The notes under the pieces were generated by a model. That model searched no databases, was not told the DNA's origin, and worked only from the letters and a program-made list of their open reading frames with translations. From contig NZ_JASAOF010000022.1 in the NCBI RefSeq assembly GCF_029952525.1, positions 1 through 64,000 on the forward strand: 64,000 nucleotides of DNA, written 5' to 3'. The position numbers and the translations under genes were made by a program. The DNA is from Saccharopolyspora ipomoeae (lineage in GTDB: Bacteria; Actinomycetota; Actinomycetes; Mycobacteriales; Pseudonocardiaceae). Every line of letters starts with the position of its first letter. Positions within the stretch are counted from its first letter, which is position 1. Shown here piece after piece: positions 33,676 to 47,336 of this stretch.

Positions 33676-33683
33676 GGGACGAA

Positions 33684-33918
33684 GTTCTCATGAAAACGTC
33701 CCCACCCCCACGACGAGACACCACTCCCCAGTGGTGGGGAAGTTTTCATGAAAACTTCCCCGTCCGCACACCAAGACACCACCGATGACCTCGGTCTTCG
33801 CAGTCGGGGACCGTTTCGTGGGTCGGGGAGGTTTTCATGAAAACCTCCCCGTCACCGACCACGGATCCGGTGGGGGCGGTGACCCTGAGTCGGCGAAGTT
33901 TTCATGAAAACTTCGCCG
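33684..33918. repeat. Cluster C1: four GTTTTCATGAAAAC palindromes
   Basis: Centres lie at about 33690.5 (one mismatch), 33748.5, 33837.5 and 33904.5. The perfect palindromes extend to 26 bp (33736-33761 and 33825-33850, flanked by GGGGA/TCCCC) and 28 bp (33891-33918, flanked by CGGCG/CGCCG). It fills the gap between convergent genes ending at 33675 and 33927. Confidence 0.92.
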
Positions 33919-33926
33919 ATGAGTTC

Positions 33927-34427
33927 TCAGCGGCCGAGGAGGTAGCGGTGCTCCGGCCAGCGCTCGGCGATGAGGTCGACGGCCTCGTCGCCGAACGGGT
34001 TCACCCCGGGCCCCTTGGCCAGGGCGTGCGCGATGTGCACGTGCAGGCACTTCACGCGGTCCGGCATGCCGCCCGCGCTGACGTCGGTGCCCAGCGACTC
34101 CAGGGCGTCGCGCTCCGCGAGGTAGGACTCGTGGGCGCGCCGGTACACCTCGGCCAGCTCCTCGTCGGCGGCCAGCCGGTCCTGCATCTCCTTCATCAGC
34201 CCCTCCGCCTCGAACGTCGAGGCGTGGGCGGTGAGGTCCGGGGCCGTCAAGTAGTACAGCGTCGGGAACGGGGTGCCGTCCTCCAGCCGCGGCCAGGTCT
34301 GCACCACCGTCGGCTCACCGGAGGCGTCGCGCGCCGCGATCGCGTGCAGCCCCCGGGGCGGCCGCCCGAGCTGACGCCGGACGCACTCCCGGTCGGCCTC
34401 GCTGACCAACGACGTGTCCACCTTCAC
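33927..34427 (-). CDS. DUF501 family protein
   Basis: 166 residues from the GTG at 34427, which overlaps the FtsB-like stop in a GTGA tetramer. Family signatures are LGRPPRG, YYLTAPDL, SAGGMPDRVKCLHVHIAHALAKGPGVNPFGDEAV, with a conserved Cys-His region that could bind a metal. The function is unknown. The eno / FtsB-like / DUF501 order is that of Rv1023-Rv1025 and is widely kept in actinobacteria, which suggests a linked role in growth or division. Confidence 0.9.
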   Translation of the reverse strand: MKVDTSLVSEADRECVRRQLGRPPRGLHAIAARDASGEPTVVQTWPRLEDGTPFPTLYYLTAPDLTAHASTFEAEGLMKEMQDRLAADEELAEVYRRAHESYLAERDALESLGTDVSAGGMPDRVKCLHVHIAHALAKGPGVNPFGDEAVDLIAERWPEHRYLLGR

Positions 34428-34972
34428 GATTCCTTCCCCAACACCGAGTTCCACATCTCCTCGTACCACGGCACACCGTCGTCACCGGGTGCCCGCGGAG
34501 GCGGCGGGGCCGGGGCCTGCGGGACCTCCACGATGTAGGGCGTCTCGCCCGGGCGGACGTAGCCGAGGCGCGCCCGCGCTTCGGCCTCGACCTGCTCCGG
34601 GTCGGAGAGCTCCTGCTTGCGCTGCTCCAGCTGGCGGACCTGGACCTCCAGCTCGGCGCGCTGCGTCTCCTGCGCGGCGAGCTCGTCGCGCTGGCTGAGG
34701 TAGGTGCGCAGCGGCACCGCCACGCTCAGCGCCATCACGCACACCAGCAGCGCCAGCACCGCCGCGCGACGCGTCGAGGAGAGCTGGAACGCGCCGCCAG
34801 TGCTGGACCTGGGCCTCGCCGGACGCCGCTTCGGGGCGCCCGGCTTGCCCGCGGGCTTGCGCTGGCCTTGCTTCACCTGGGCCGAATCCCGGCGGGCGCG
34901 CACCGGTCGGCGCGACGGCGGAACCTTCCGCTCGCCGCGCCCCTGCGAATCGGATGCGCGCCCGGCCGGCAC
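34424..34972 (-). CDS. FtsB/DivIC-like septum formation protein
   Basis: 182 residues from a GTG at 34972, 3 nt after the eno stop. The N-terminal 65 residues are basic and disordered (KQGQRKPAGKPGAPKRRPARPR). One transmembrane helix (about 70-90, AAVLALLVCVMALSVAVPL) is followed by an extracytoplasmic coiled coil (about 92-125, QRDELAAQETQRAELEVQVRQLEQRKQEL), then ARARLGYVRPGETPYIV, the typical FtsB end, and a Pro-rich tail. FtsB bridges FtsQ and FtsL in the divisome. Homologues beside eno are standard in actinobacteria. Direct divisome membership here is inferred. Confidence 0.88.
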   Translation of the reverse strand: MPAGRASDSQGRGERKVPPSRRPVRARRDSAQVKQGQRKPAGKPGAPKRRPARPRSSTGGAFQLSSTRRAAVLALLVCVMALSVAVPLRTYLSQRDELAAQETQRAELEVQVRQLEQRKQELSDPEQVEAEARARLGYVRPGETPYIVEVPQAPAPPPPRAPGDDGVPWYEEMWNSVLGKES

Positions 34973-34975
34973 GAC

Positions 34976-37129
<2,154 letters not shown>

Positions 37130-37948
37130 TCAGCGGCGCTGGTTGCCTGCTGCTGCGTAGGTCTCGGCCAGGCCGAAGACCTTCTGGGCGTATTCGACGG
37201 AGTTGTTGTAGGACATGACGCCCTGCCACCAGCCGGAGCCGGTGGACATGTCGCGGCCGCCGGCGCACAGGTAGCGCCCGGCGGAGACGGCCGCGTCGTC
37301 GAGGTTCTGCGGATCGCCGCGGCCGTCGCCGCTGCCGTCGGTGGCCCACTTGTTCCAGGTCGTGGGGATGAACTGCATCGGCCCGACGGCGCGGTCGTGC
37401 TCGACGTCGCCGTCGAGGGCGCCCCCGTCGCTGTCCGGGATGAGCCGGACGTTGGGGCCGCCGTCGAGCTTGATGCCGATGATCGGCGTCGACGGCCGGG
37501 CGTCCTCGCGCAGCTGCCGGTCGCCGAAGCGGCCGTGGTTGGACTCGATGCGGCCGATGCCGGCGAGCGTGGTCCAGGAGATCCGGCAGTTCGGCTGGTG
37601 CTGGCGCAGCGCCAGGTCGGCGTTGACGTAGGAGACGACGGCGCGGGCCGGGATGTCGACCACGGCGGAGACCTGGTTCGCCCACTCGCGCACCGGGTCG
37701 ACGCCGGGCTGCGGCTGGGGTTGCGGCTCCACCTGCGGGGCCTGCACCGGCGGCGCGATCGAGCCGGGCGCGACCTGCGCGGGCTTGGGGTCCTCGGGGC
37801 GCGGCGGCGCGGCGACCGGAGCCTTCTCCGGCGTGCCGAGGAGGTGGACCAGGGCGACGCCGACGACCATCGCGGCCAGCAGCGACACGACCAGCGCGAG
37901 GCGTCCGAGGGCCGCGAGCACCGTTGGCGAGATCCTGATCACCCGCAC
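37130..37948 (-). CDS. Membrane-anchored lytic transglycosylase
   Basis: 272 residues. An N-terminal helix (about 12-35, LGRLALVVSLLAAMVVGVALVHLL) acts as signal anchor, followed by a Pro/Gln-rich linker (40-85). The transglycosylase domain (about 90-265) has the catalytic Glu in TTLAGIGRIESNHGRFG, then DRAVGPMQFIPTTWNKWATDGSGDG and AGRYLCAGGRDM. It is a paralogue of the genes at 30393 and 38008. It cleaves peptidoglycan strands outside the membrane. It is tandem with the lipoprotein paralogue after 59 nt, in the lpqU position near eno and mazG. Array B2 lies beyond its stop. Confidence 0.9.
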   Translation of the reverse strand: MRVIRISPTVLAALGRLALVVSLLAAMVVGVALVHLLGTPEKAPVAAPPRPEDPKPAQVAPGSIAPPVQAPQVEPQPQPQPGVDPVREWANQVSAVVDIPARAVVSYVNADLALRQHQPNCRISWTTLAGIGRIESNHGRFGDRQLREDARPSTPIIGIKLDGGPNVRLIPDSDGGALDGDVEHDRAVGPMQFIPTTWNKWATDGSGDGRGDPQNLDDAAVSAGRYLCAGGRDMSTGSGWWQGVMSYNNSVEYAQKVFGLAETYAAAGNQRR

Positions 37949-38007
37949 AGGCTACTTGCAGGTAGCCGCGGGTTCCAGCACTTCAGGGCACCGACCACCC
38001 TCCGGAA

Positions 38008-38760
38008 TCAGCCCTCGGCCGGGAGTGACCGGCTGGTCCTGCCGTAGTGGTCGGCGTAGTCGAGGACCTCCTGGCCGTAGCTGCGGGACTGGTTGTAGTC
38101 CAGCAGCGCCGACCAGAACCGGTCGCCGTCGCGCATGTCGTGCCCGACCGCGCACAGGTAGCGCCCGGCGGTCAGCGCGGCGTCGTCGATGTCCTGCGGG
38201 TCGGCGACGCCGTCGCCGTCGGCGTCGCTCTCGTACTCGCGCCAGGTGGACGGGATGAACTGCAGCGGCCCGACCGCCCTGTCCCACACCGGGTCGCCGT
38301 CGAGGACACCGCCGTCGGTGTCGTGGATCTGCTTGACGCCCTCACCGCCGTCCAGCGGCAGTCCGATGATCCGGGGCGTGGGCCTGCCGGTCTCGTCGAG
38401 CCGGGAACCGCCGTGCCTGCCGTGGCTGGACTCCACCGCGCCGATGCCCGCCAGCACCGTCCAGCTCATCCCGCACTCGGCGGACTCGGCGCCCAGCGCC
38501 ACCTGCGCGTAGCCGTAGGCCTGCAGCGCGGCGCGCGGGATGTTGAGCTCGTCGGACATCCGCTCCGACCAGTCGGTCAGCTGCGCCTGGGGCCGGTCGG
38601 GGGTCCGGGCGCCGTCGGCGAGGAGCTGGACCGGCGGCGGGTCGATGCCCGGGTCCGGCGGCGCGGACGCCGACGGGAGCTCGAACGTCGTCGAGGGCGC
38701 GGGTGAGCAGGCGGCCAGCGCTAACAGCAGCGGGACCGCCACCAGCCGGCGGTCAGGCAT
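38008..38760 (-). CDS. Lipoprotein lytic transglycosylase (LpqU-like)
   Basis: 250 residues. The signal MPDRRLVAVPLLLALAAC has lipobox Cys18, so the enzyme is tethered to the outer face of the membrane. The domain (about 60-240) carries the catalytic Glu in TVLAGIGAVESSHGRHG, DRAVGPLQFIPSTWREYESDADGDG and AGRYLCAVGHDM. It is the positional equivalent of M. tuberculosis lpqU between mazG and eno. The start overlaps the mazG stop by 8 nt, so it is coupled to mazG. It is one of three paralogues in this window, differing in anchor type. Confidence 0.9.
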   Translation of the reverse strand: MPDRRLVAVPLLLALAACSPAPSTTFELPSASAPPDPGIDPPPVQLLADGARTPDRPQAQLTDWSERMSDELNIPRAALQAYGYAQVALGAESAECGMSWTVLAGIGAVESSHGRHGGSRLDETGRPTPRIIGLPLDGGEGVKQIHDTDGGVLDGDPVWDRAVGPLQFIPSTWREYESDADGDGVADPQDIDDAALTAGRYLCAVGHDMRDGDRFWSALLDYNQSRSYGQEVLDYADHYGRTSRSLPAEG

Positions 38761-39733
38761 CGGATCCGCTCAGCAGCTCGTTCCAGTCCGTCGCGGTGAG
38801 CTCGGCGCGACCGGTCTCGCGGGCGCGGCGCTCGGCGGCGCGGATGCGCGCGGCGAACTCCAGGGACACCGAGCGCAGCGCGTCCTCGGGGTCGGTCCCG
38901 TCGAGCTTGCCGCGCGCGGTCAGCGCGAACAGGGCGGACCCGGTGTCGCTGCCGGAAGGCATGGCCTCCAGCGGGATTCCGGCGCGGGCGGCGCGCTGGG
39001 TGATCTTGGCGGCCAGCGCCACCGCGGGCTGCCCCAGCGCGACACCGTCCACGATGGACTCGCGCTGCTTCTCCTGCTGCTTGAGCTCCTCCCAGCGCGC
39101 GTGCTGGGTCTCGGTGTCGAGCACGGTGGTGTCGTCGGCGAAGACGTGCGGGTGCCTGCTGACGAGCTTGCTCACCAGCCCCGCCGCGACGGCGTCGATG
39201 CCGAACGGGTCGTCGGGGTCCTCGGCGGCGACGCGCGCGTGGAACAGGACCTGCAGCAGCACGTCGCCGAGCTCCTCGCGCAGCGCTGCGCGGTCCTTCT
39301 CGGCGATGGCGTCGAGCAGCTCGTAGGCCTCCTCGACGAGGTACTGGCGCAGCGAGTCGTGGTCCTGCTCGGCGTCCCACGGGCAGCCGCCGGGCGAGCG
39401 CAGCCGGTCCATGACGGTGACCGCGTCCAGCAGCTCGACGCCGTCCGGCGCGGGCGCGCCGACCACGAGAGCACCGGCGGCGCGCAGGGTTTCGGCATCG
39501 GGGCCGATCTCGCCGGTGATGAGCACGACCGGCGTCCCAGCGGCGCGCGCGACGAGGTCCTCCGGCGCCTCGGGCACCCCCAGCGCGGCCTTGGCCGCAG
39601 CCGACAGACCCGCGTCGGCGAAGACCTCAGCGGCCTCGCGGAGCAGCGGCAACGCGGCTGCGGGCAGCGCTTCGTCGAGTCGGTCGTCGACGAGGACGAT
39701 CGCGGTACCTTCGGCCACCCGGAGCTCGCTCAT
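38753..39733 (-). CDS. mazG: Nucleoside triphosphate pyrophosphohydrolase MazG
   Basis: 326 residues from the ATG at 39733. It hydrolyses (d)NTPs, including damaged ones, to the monophosphate and pyrophosphate as a house-cleaning enzyme. The N-terminal about 100 residues are a degenerate extension seen in actinobacterial MazG. The all-alpha core (about 110-225) has RLRSPGGCPWDAEQDHDSL, EEAYELLDAI and EELGDVLLQVLFHARVA, with the Glu/Asp residues that bind magnesium. It is followed by the LpqU-like gene with an 8-nt overlap. Cluster C2 separates it from the SurA-like gene upstream. Confidence 0.92.
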   Translation of the reverse strand: MSELRVAEGTAIVLVDDRLDEALPAAALPLLREAAEVFADAGLSAAAKAALGVPEAPEDLVARAAGTPVVLITGEIGPDAETLRAAGALVVGAPAPDGVELLDAVTVMDRLRSPGGCPWDAEQDHDSLRQYLVEEAYELLDAIAEKDRAALREELGDVLLQVLFHARVAAEDPDDPFGIDAVAAGLVSKLVSRHPHVFADDTTVLDTETQHARWEELKQQEKQRESIVDGVALGQPAVALAAKITQRAARAGIPLEAMPSGSDTGSALFALTARGKLDGTDPEDALRSVSLEFAARIRAAERRARETGRAELTATDWNELLSGSDA

Positions 39734-39788
39734 ACCTCGATTGTCCCAACCGGGGACCACCGAGGTTCAGCGACGTGCACCACACGAA

Positions 39789-39960
39789 GTTCTCATGAAA
39801 ACCTCCCCACCCCACGGGTCCCGAGGGGACCGAAGTTTTCATGAAAACCTCCCCACCAACACACCCGGGAACCGACGTCCCCACGCACGGGGGGACGGAA
39901 GTTTTCATGAAAACCGTGTCGTCACGGGGGCCTGGTGAGGAGGGAAGTTTTCATGAAAAC
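39789..39960. repeat. Cluster C2: four GTTTTCATGAAAAC palindromes, mirrored spacing
   Basis: Centres lie at 39795.5 (one mismatch), 39841.5, 39907.5 and 39953.5, giving steps 46, 66 and 46. Perfect 14-bp cores lie at 39835-39848, 39901-39914 and 39947-39960. It lies between the mazG start and the stop of the SurA-like gene, both leftward. Confidence 0.92.
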
Positions 39961-39983
39961 GTCGCCGACCCAGGGTTCGGGGA

Positions 39984-40910
39984 TCAGGAGGACTTGTCCT
40001 CGGGGTCGATGCGGAAGCCCGTGGTCTCGTCCTCGTTAGGGGCGGCCTGGAGGCCGATCTGGTCCCAGACGCCGTAGCGGGGGCTGAGCTCGACGCCGAC
40101 GCGGTCGGCGGTGGCGCCCAGCAGGAAGCTGCCCACTCCCTGCAACGTCTGGTCGTCGACGGCGCTCGTCGGGTTCGGTGACGGCTTCGCCTCGCGCTCG
40201 CGGATGAGCGCGACCAGCCACTGGCCCGAGTTCGGTTCCGGTTCGAAGGCCAGCACCGTGCCCGGTTCGGCGCCGAACAGCGGCGTCGAGGCGGCGAGCT
40301 TCGGGCTGTCCACCGCCCGCAGCCGCTGCCCGGCCGCCGCGGGAACACCGGCGCCGGCGTCGGCGGCGATCAGGTCGCGCACCGCGGCGTCGCCCCGGGA
40401 CATCTGCTGAGCCTTGCGCTCGGCGTCGGCGCGGGTCGTGGCCTGGGTGAAGTCGAAGGTGACGGCCAGGCCGTCGAAGTAGCGGCGCCCCAGCTCGGTC
40501 ACCAGCGCCTCGCTGCGCGCCATGTCGTGCAGGTTCTCCGGCGTGAAGATCTTGCCCCGGGTCGCCTGCGGCCCGCCCCACTGGTTGATCATGTCGGTGA
40601 CCTGCTGCTCCGACACCGTCAACCCGTCCTGGCGCGCGGCCTGCGCGACGAGCTCCTTGCGCACCAGCTGCCCGGCCAGGGTCCGGCCGAGCTCGTCGTA
40701 CTGGCCCTGCCGGCGCAGCTGCGGCTTCAGCTCCGGTTCCTTGGCCAGCACCTCGGAGAACCAGGACTGCACCTCGGACACCGGGATCCGCTGGTCACCG
40801 ACGATCGCGGCCGCACCCGCCTGACCAGGCCCGGACCCGCAACCCGACAGCAGCACACCGGCAACGGCGAGAGACGCGAACAAGCGGCCACGGCGCAGCG
40901 AGATCGTCAC
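39984..40910 (-). CDS. SurA N-terminal-domain lipoprotein
   Basis: 308 residues from a GTG at 40910. The signal MTISLRRGRLFASLAVAGVLLSGC gives lipobox Cys24. Residues about 35-150 resemble the SurA N-terminal chaperone domain (AAIVGDQRIPVSEVQSWF, then GRTLAGQLVRKELVAQAARQDGLTVSEQQVTDMINQWGG). No parvulin prolyl-isomerase motif is clear in the C-terminal half, so it is probably a surface chaperone or an unknown lipoprotein, not an isomerase. It sits between mfd (upstream) and mazG, a common actinobacterial arrangement. A role in folding exported proteins is inferred. Confidence 0.85.
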   Translation of the reverse strand: MTISLRRGRLFASLAVAGVLLSGCGSGPGQAGAAAIVGDQRIPVSEVQSWFSEVLAKEPELKPQLRRQGQYDELGRTLAGQLVRKELVAQAARQDGLTVSEQQVTDMINQWGGPQATRGKIFTPENLHDMARSEALVTELGRRYFDGLAVTFDFTQATTRADAERKAQQMSRGDAAVRDLIAADAGAGVPAAAGQRLRAVDSPKLAASTPLFGAEPGTVLAFEPEPNSGQWLVALIREREAKPSPNPTSAVDDQTLQGVGSFLLGATADRVGVELSPRYGVWDQIGLQAAPNEDETTGFRIDPEDKSS

Positions 40911-41022
40911 GCGGGCACCCTCTCACGTCATCACCCAGAGATGAAGCCTCAACACAGTCCGAAGTCGACATCTCGCCACGACGACTGATTCCAGGCTCGG
41001 AAGGCTCGGTCGCTTTCCGGCG

Positions 41023-44607
<3,585 letters not shown>

Positions 44608-44757
44608 GGAGCTACCTCGCAGCGGAGTGAAGCGAATGCGGACACACCTCGGCCCGGGACTCCGGCGCGAGGCGGCGGCCGCTCGAGCGGGGCGGCCACT
44701 CGAGCGGTGGGAACCCCAGACTACGACTCCGGGGTGACACGAACAGCCCGCCCCAGG

Positions 44758-45429
44758 TCACCGGGTCATCGGCTTGGGCTTGTGCTCCAGCCCGGACAGC
44801 CCGTTCCAGGCGAGGTTGACCAGGTGAGCGGCCACCTCCTCCTTCTTGGGCTTGCGCGCCTCCAGCCACCACTGGCCGGTCAGCGCGACCATGCCCACCA
44901 GCGCCTGGCTGTAGAGCGGGGCGAGCTTGGCGTCGTAGCCGCGGGCGGAGAACTGCAGCCCCAAGATGTGCTCGACCTGGCTGGCGATGTCGTTGAGCAG
45001 GCTGGAGAAGGTGCCGCTGCTGCTGGCCACCGGCGAGTCGCGGACCAGCACGCGGAAGCCGTCGGTGTTCTCGTCGATGTAGTCGACCAGGGCGTGCGCG
45101 GCCTGCTCCAGCAGCACCCGGGGGTGCCCGGCGTCGAGCGCCGAGACGATCAGGTCCAGCAGGTCGCGCATCTCGCGGTCGACCACGACCGCGTAGACGC
45201 CCTCCTTGCCGCCGAAGTGCTCGTAGACCACTGGCTTGGAGACCCCGGCGCGGTGCGCGATCTCCTCGATGGAGGTCCCGTCGAACCCCTTCTCCGCGAA
45301 CAGCGCGCGCGCCACGTCCAGCAGCTGCTGGCGTCGTTCCTTACCGGTCATCCGCGCGCGCGGCCGCGCTGGAGCCCGCGTGGGCGCCGCCGTCTCGGGC
45401 GCGTTCCGCCCACGTCTCCGTCCTGCCAC
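44758..45429 (-). CDS. TetR family transcriptional regulator
   Basis: 223 residues from the GTG at 45429 (other starts are possible). A basic Ala/Pro/Arg-rich N-terminal stretch precedes the DNA-binding domain (about 32-80, RRQQLLDVARALFAEKGFDGTSIEEIAHRAGVSKPVVYEHFGGKEGVY). The ligand domain is all-helical. The position matches Rv1019 beside mfd. The fatty-acid desaturase gene just upstream on the same strand has an operator-like dyad at its promoter, and TetR proteins often control desaturases, so this is its likely target, though the target remains inferred. Confidence 0.88.
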   Translation of the reverse strand: MAGRRRGRNAPETAAPTRAPARPRARMTGKERRQQLLDVARALFAEKGFDGTSIEEIAHRAGVSKPVVYEHFGGKEGVYAVVVDREMRDLLDLIVSALDAGHPRVLLEQAAHALVDYIDENTDGFRVLVRDSPVASSSGTFSSLLNDIASQVEHILGLQFSARGYDAKLAPLYSQALVGMVALTGQWWLEARKPKKEEVAAHLVNLAWNGLSGLEHKPKPMTR

Positions 45430-45653
45430 AACGACCCACCCTAAGACCTGTGTCGTGGTTACTTTGCGTGGCGGTGCGGGTAGCGGAACCTGACACGCCG
45501 CCTGGACTCCGTGCGCCACTCCTGATGTATGCCAATACGCGGCGTCGCGGCGTACTCGCCAGACGACGTGTCAGAACCCGCGGCAGTGCCGGCTGAGTCC
45601 CACACCTGAAACAACGGCTCCGCCGCACTCGCGGTGCAGGCCCGAGACACAGA

Positions 45654-45685
45654 GGTGCCCGCGCGGCGATCACCGCGCGGGCACC
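45654..45685 (-). terminator. Hairpin terminator after the desaturase gene
   Basis: Arms 45654-45666 and 45673-45685 are perfectly complementary over 13 GC-rich bases with a 6-nt loop, 14 nt after the desaturase stop. Confidence 0.8.
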
Positions 45686-45699
45686 GTGGTTCGGCGCGG

Positions 45700-46668
45700 T
45701 CAGCCCTTGTAGTCGGTGACCGCGATGCGCGCGAGGCGCTGCTCGTTGGGCCAGCGGACCTTCCAGGCCCAGCCCAGCTTCTCGAAGATCCAGATGGTGC
45801 GCGCCGAGATGTCCAGCTGGCCGCGCAGCACGCCGTGCCGCGCGCAGGTCGGGTCGGCGTGGTGCGAGTTGTGCCAGGACTCGCCGAACGACAGGATCGC
45901 CAGCGGCCAGAAGTTGGACGCCTTGTCGCGGCTCTTGAACGGGCGCTCACCGATCATGTGGCAGATCGAGTTCACCGACCAGGTCACGTGGTGCAGCAGC
46001 GAGACGCGCACCAGACCGGCCCAGAAGAACGCGGTGACGCCGCCCCAGACGGACCAGGTGATCAGGCCGCCGAGGATGCCGGGAAGCACCAGGCTCAGCG
46101 CGGTCCACAGCGGGAACAGCTTGTCGACGCGCACCAGCTCGGCGTCCTTCTGCAGGTCCGGCGCGAAGCGGTCGTGGTTGGTCAGGTCGCGCTCGAACAG
46201 CCAACCCATGTGGGAGTACCAGAAGCCCTTGGCCAGGGCGGCCGGCGAGGAGCCGAAGCGCCACGGGGAGTGCGGGTCGCCGTCGCGGTCGGAGTAGGCG
46301 TGGTGCCTGCGGTGGTCGGCGACCCAGGTGATCACCGGACCCTGCACGGCCATCATCCCGGTGATGGCGAGGAACAACTTGACGCCGCGGTTCGCCTTGA
46401 ACGAGCCGTGCGTGAAGTAGCGGTGGAAACCGACGGTCACGCCCAGCCCGGAGAAGAAGTAGAAGACAGCGGCCAAGCCGACGTCGACCCAGCCCAGTCC
46501 CCAGCCCCAGGCGGCGGGCACCGCCAGCAGTAGCGCCGCGAACGGGACCAGGACGAACACGTACACCGACAGGTGCCCGATCATCGGGCGCCGGCCGGCG
46601 GTCAGCGGCTTGGGTCCGGACTCACGACTGGGTTGAGGTGGGGTCACCGACTCGGTTGCTGCGGTCAT
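45700..46668 (-). CDS. Membrane acyl-CoA (delta-9 type) fatty-acid desaturase
   Basis: 322 residues from the ATG at 46668, GAGG 8 nt upstream. It introduces a double bond into long-chain acyl-CoA using oxygen and a di-iron centre. The three histidine boxes are intact: HRYFTH (82-87), HRRHH (119-123) and HNSHH (266-270). Four hydrophobic stretches fit the family topology. There is no fused cytochrome b5 domain, so it needs a separate electron donor. It resembles mycobacterial DesA3. The TetR gene follows after a terminator. The promoter region carries a 20-bp dyad. Confidence 0.93.
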   Translation of the reverse strand: MTAATESVTPPQPSRESGPKPLTAGRRPMIGHLSVYVFVLVPFAALLLAVPAAWGWGLGWVDVGLAAVFYFFSGLGVTVGFHRYFTHGSFKANRGVKLFLAITGMMAVQGPVITWVADHRRHHAYSDRDGDPHSPWRFGSSPAALAKGFWYSHMGWLFERDLTNHDRFAPDLQKDAELVRVDKLFPLWTALSLVLPGILGGLITWSVWGGVTAFFWAGLVRVSLLHHVTWSVNSICHMIGERPFKSRDKASNFWPLAILSFGESWHNSHHADPTCARHGVLRGQLDISARTIWIFEKLGWAWKVRWPNEQRLARIAVTDYKG

Positions 46669-47197
46669 GCTCAATACCTCGAATGGCTTGAGGAGGTGGG
46701 AAAACTTCGGTTCCACGCCCGACGATCACGGCCTCCGCAACACCTCCACCCTACGGGACCGTAACCTACGCTAGCGTAAGTTGTTCGATGCGAAATCGTC
46801 ACCCCCCGAACGAAAAAAGCGGCGTGTCGCTGCGTTCCGGGCGTGTCTCGGGTTTCGTGTTCACCCGATCGTCCGCATCGCGCCGTGCAACCGGGCGCAG
46901 TCGATCTCCGTCCCCACGGTGTGCCTGCCCAGAACCAGCCGTGCGGGCTTCCGAGCCTCAGCCCCCGCCTGCCCCCGACTCCCCGACCGCAACGGCGGCA
47001 ACCCCTCGCTCCGCCCTGCCGCCCGGCACCCCGTCCCCGACCCGGGCGCAACCCCGGCCGCGACACCGAGCCGGACACCGATTCCGCCGACCACGTGACG
47101 ATCTCGACAGGCCGACACCGGTCGTTGTCACCGACCGGTAAGCTCACGCTGCGGCGCCGGTGCGCAACGCCCGGTTCCGGGGGCCCGACGCGCCCGA
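46669..47197. other. 529-nt gap: desaturase promoter side and tRNA upstream region
   Basis: Apart from the dyad at 46763-46782 I see no gene, hairpin or repeat. Reading frames across it have poor codon use and no ribosome sites. The right end must hold the tRNA-Gln promoter, not clearly recognisable. Confidence 0.55.
46763..46782. promoter_or_regulatory. 20-bp operator-like dyad at the desaturase promoter
   Basis: AACCTACGCTAGCGTAAGTT is a palindrome with a single mismatched pair; the central 12 bp TACGCTAGCGTA are perfect. It lies about 95 bp upstream of the desaturase ATG. TetR-family repressors commonly bind such sites, and a TetR gene is two terminators away. Confidence 0.6.
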
Positions 47198-47268
47198 TCC
47201 GCCGTGGTGTAAAGGCAGCACCTCGGATTTTGGTTCCGATGGTCCAGGTTCGAATCCTGGCGGCGGAG
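47198..47268 (+). tRNA. tRNA-Gln (anticodon UUG)
   Basis: Acceptor TCCGCCG (47198-47204) pairs with CGGCGGA (47261-47267), and the discriminator is G. Anticodon stem TCGGA/TCCGA encloses loop TTTTGGT, with anticodon TTG reading CAA. The T arm CCAGG-TTCGAAT-CCTGG is complete. No CCA is encoded. It lies 68 nt before the GGDEF gene start. Confidence 0.95.
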
Positions 47269-47336
47269 CGAGCAGCCCTCCCGGGCCCGACGCGGTGCGC
47301 GGCGACGCGCACCGCCCGGGCAGCCCGGGGGACAAG

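Noticed and set aside
33684-33918. The GTTTTCATGAAAAC palindromes as ordinary intrinsic terminators
   Set aside because: Stems are AT-rich at the loop, no U-tract follows, each cluster has four copies, and C3 comes after a complete prs terminator.
46781-47141. Several overlapping small ORFs between the desaturase and tRNA-Gln
   Set aside because: They are Pro/Arg-biased in every frame, overlap each other and lack ribosome sites.
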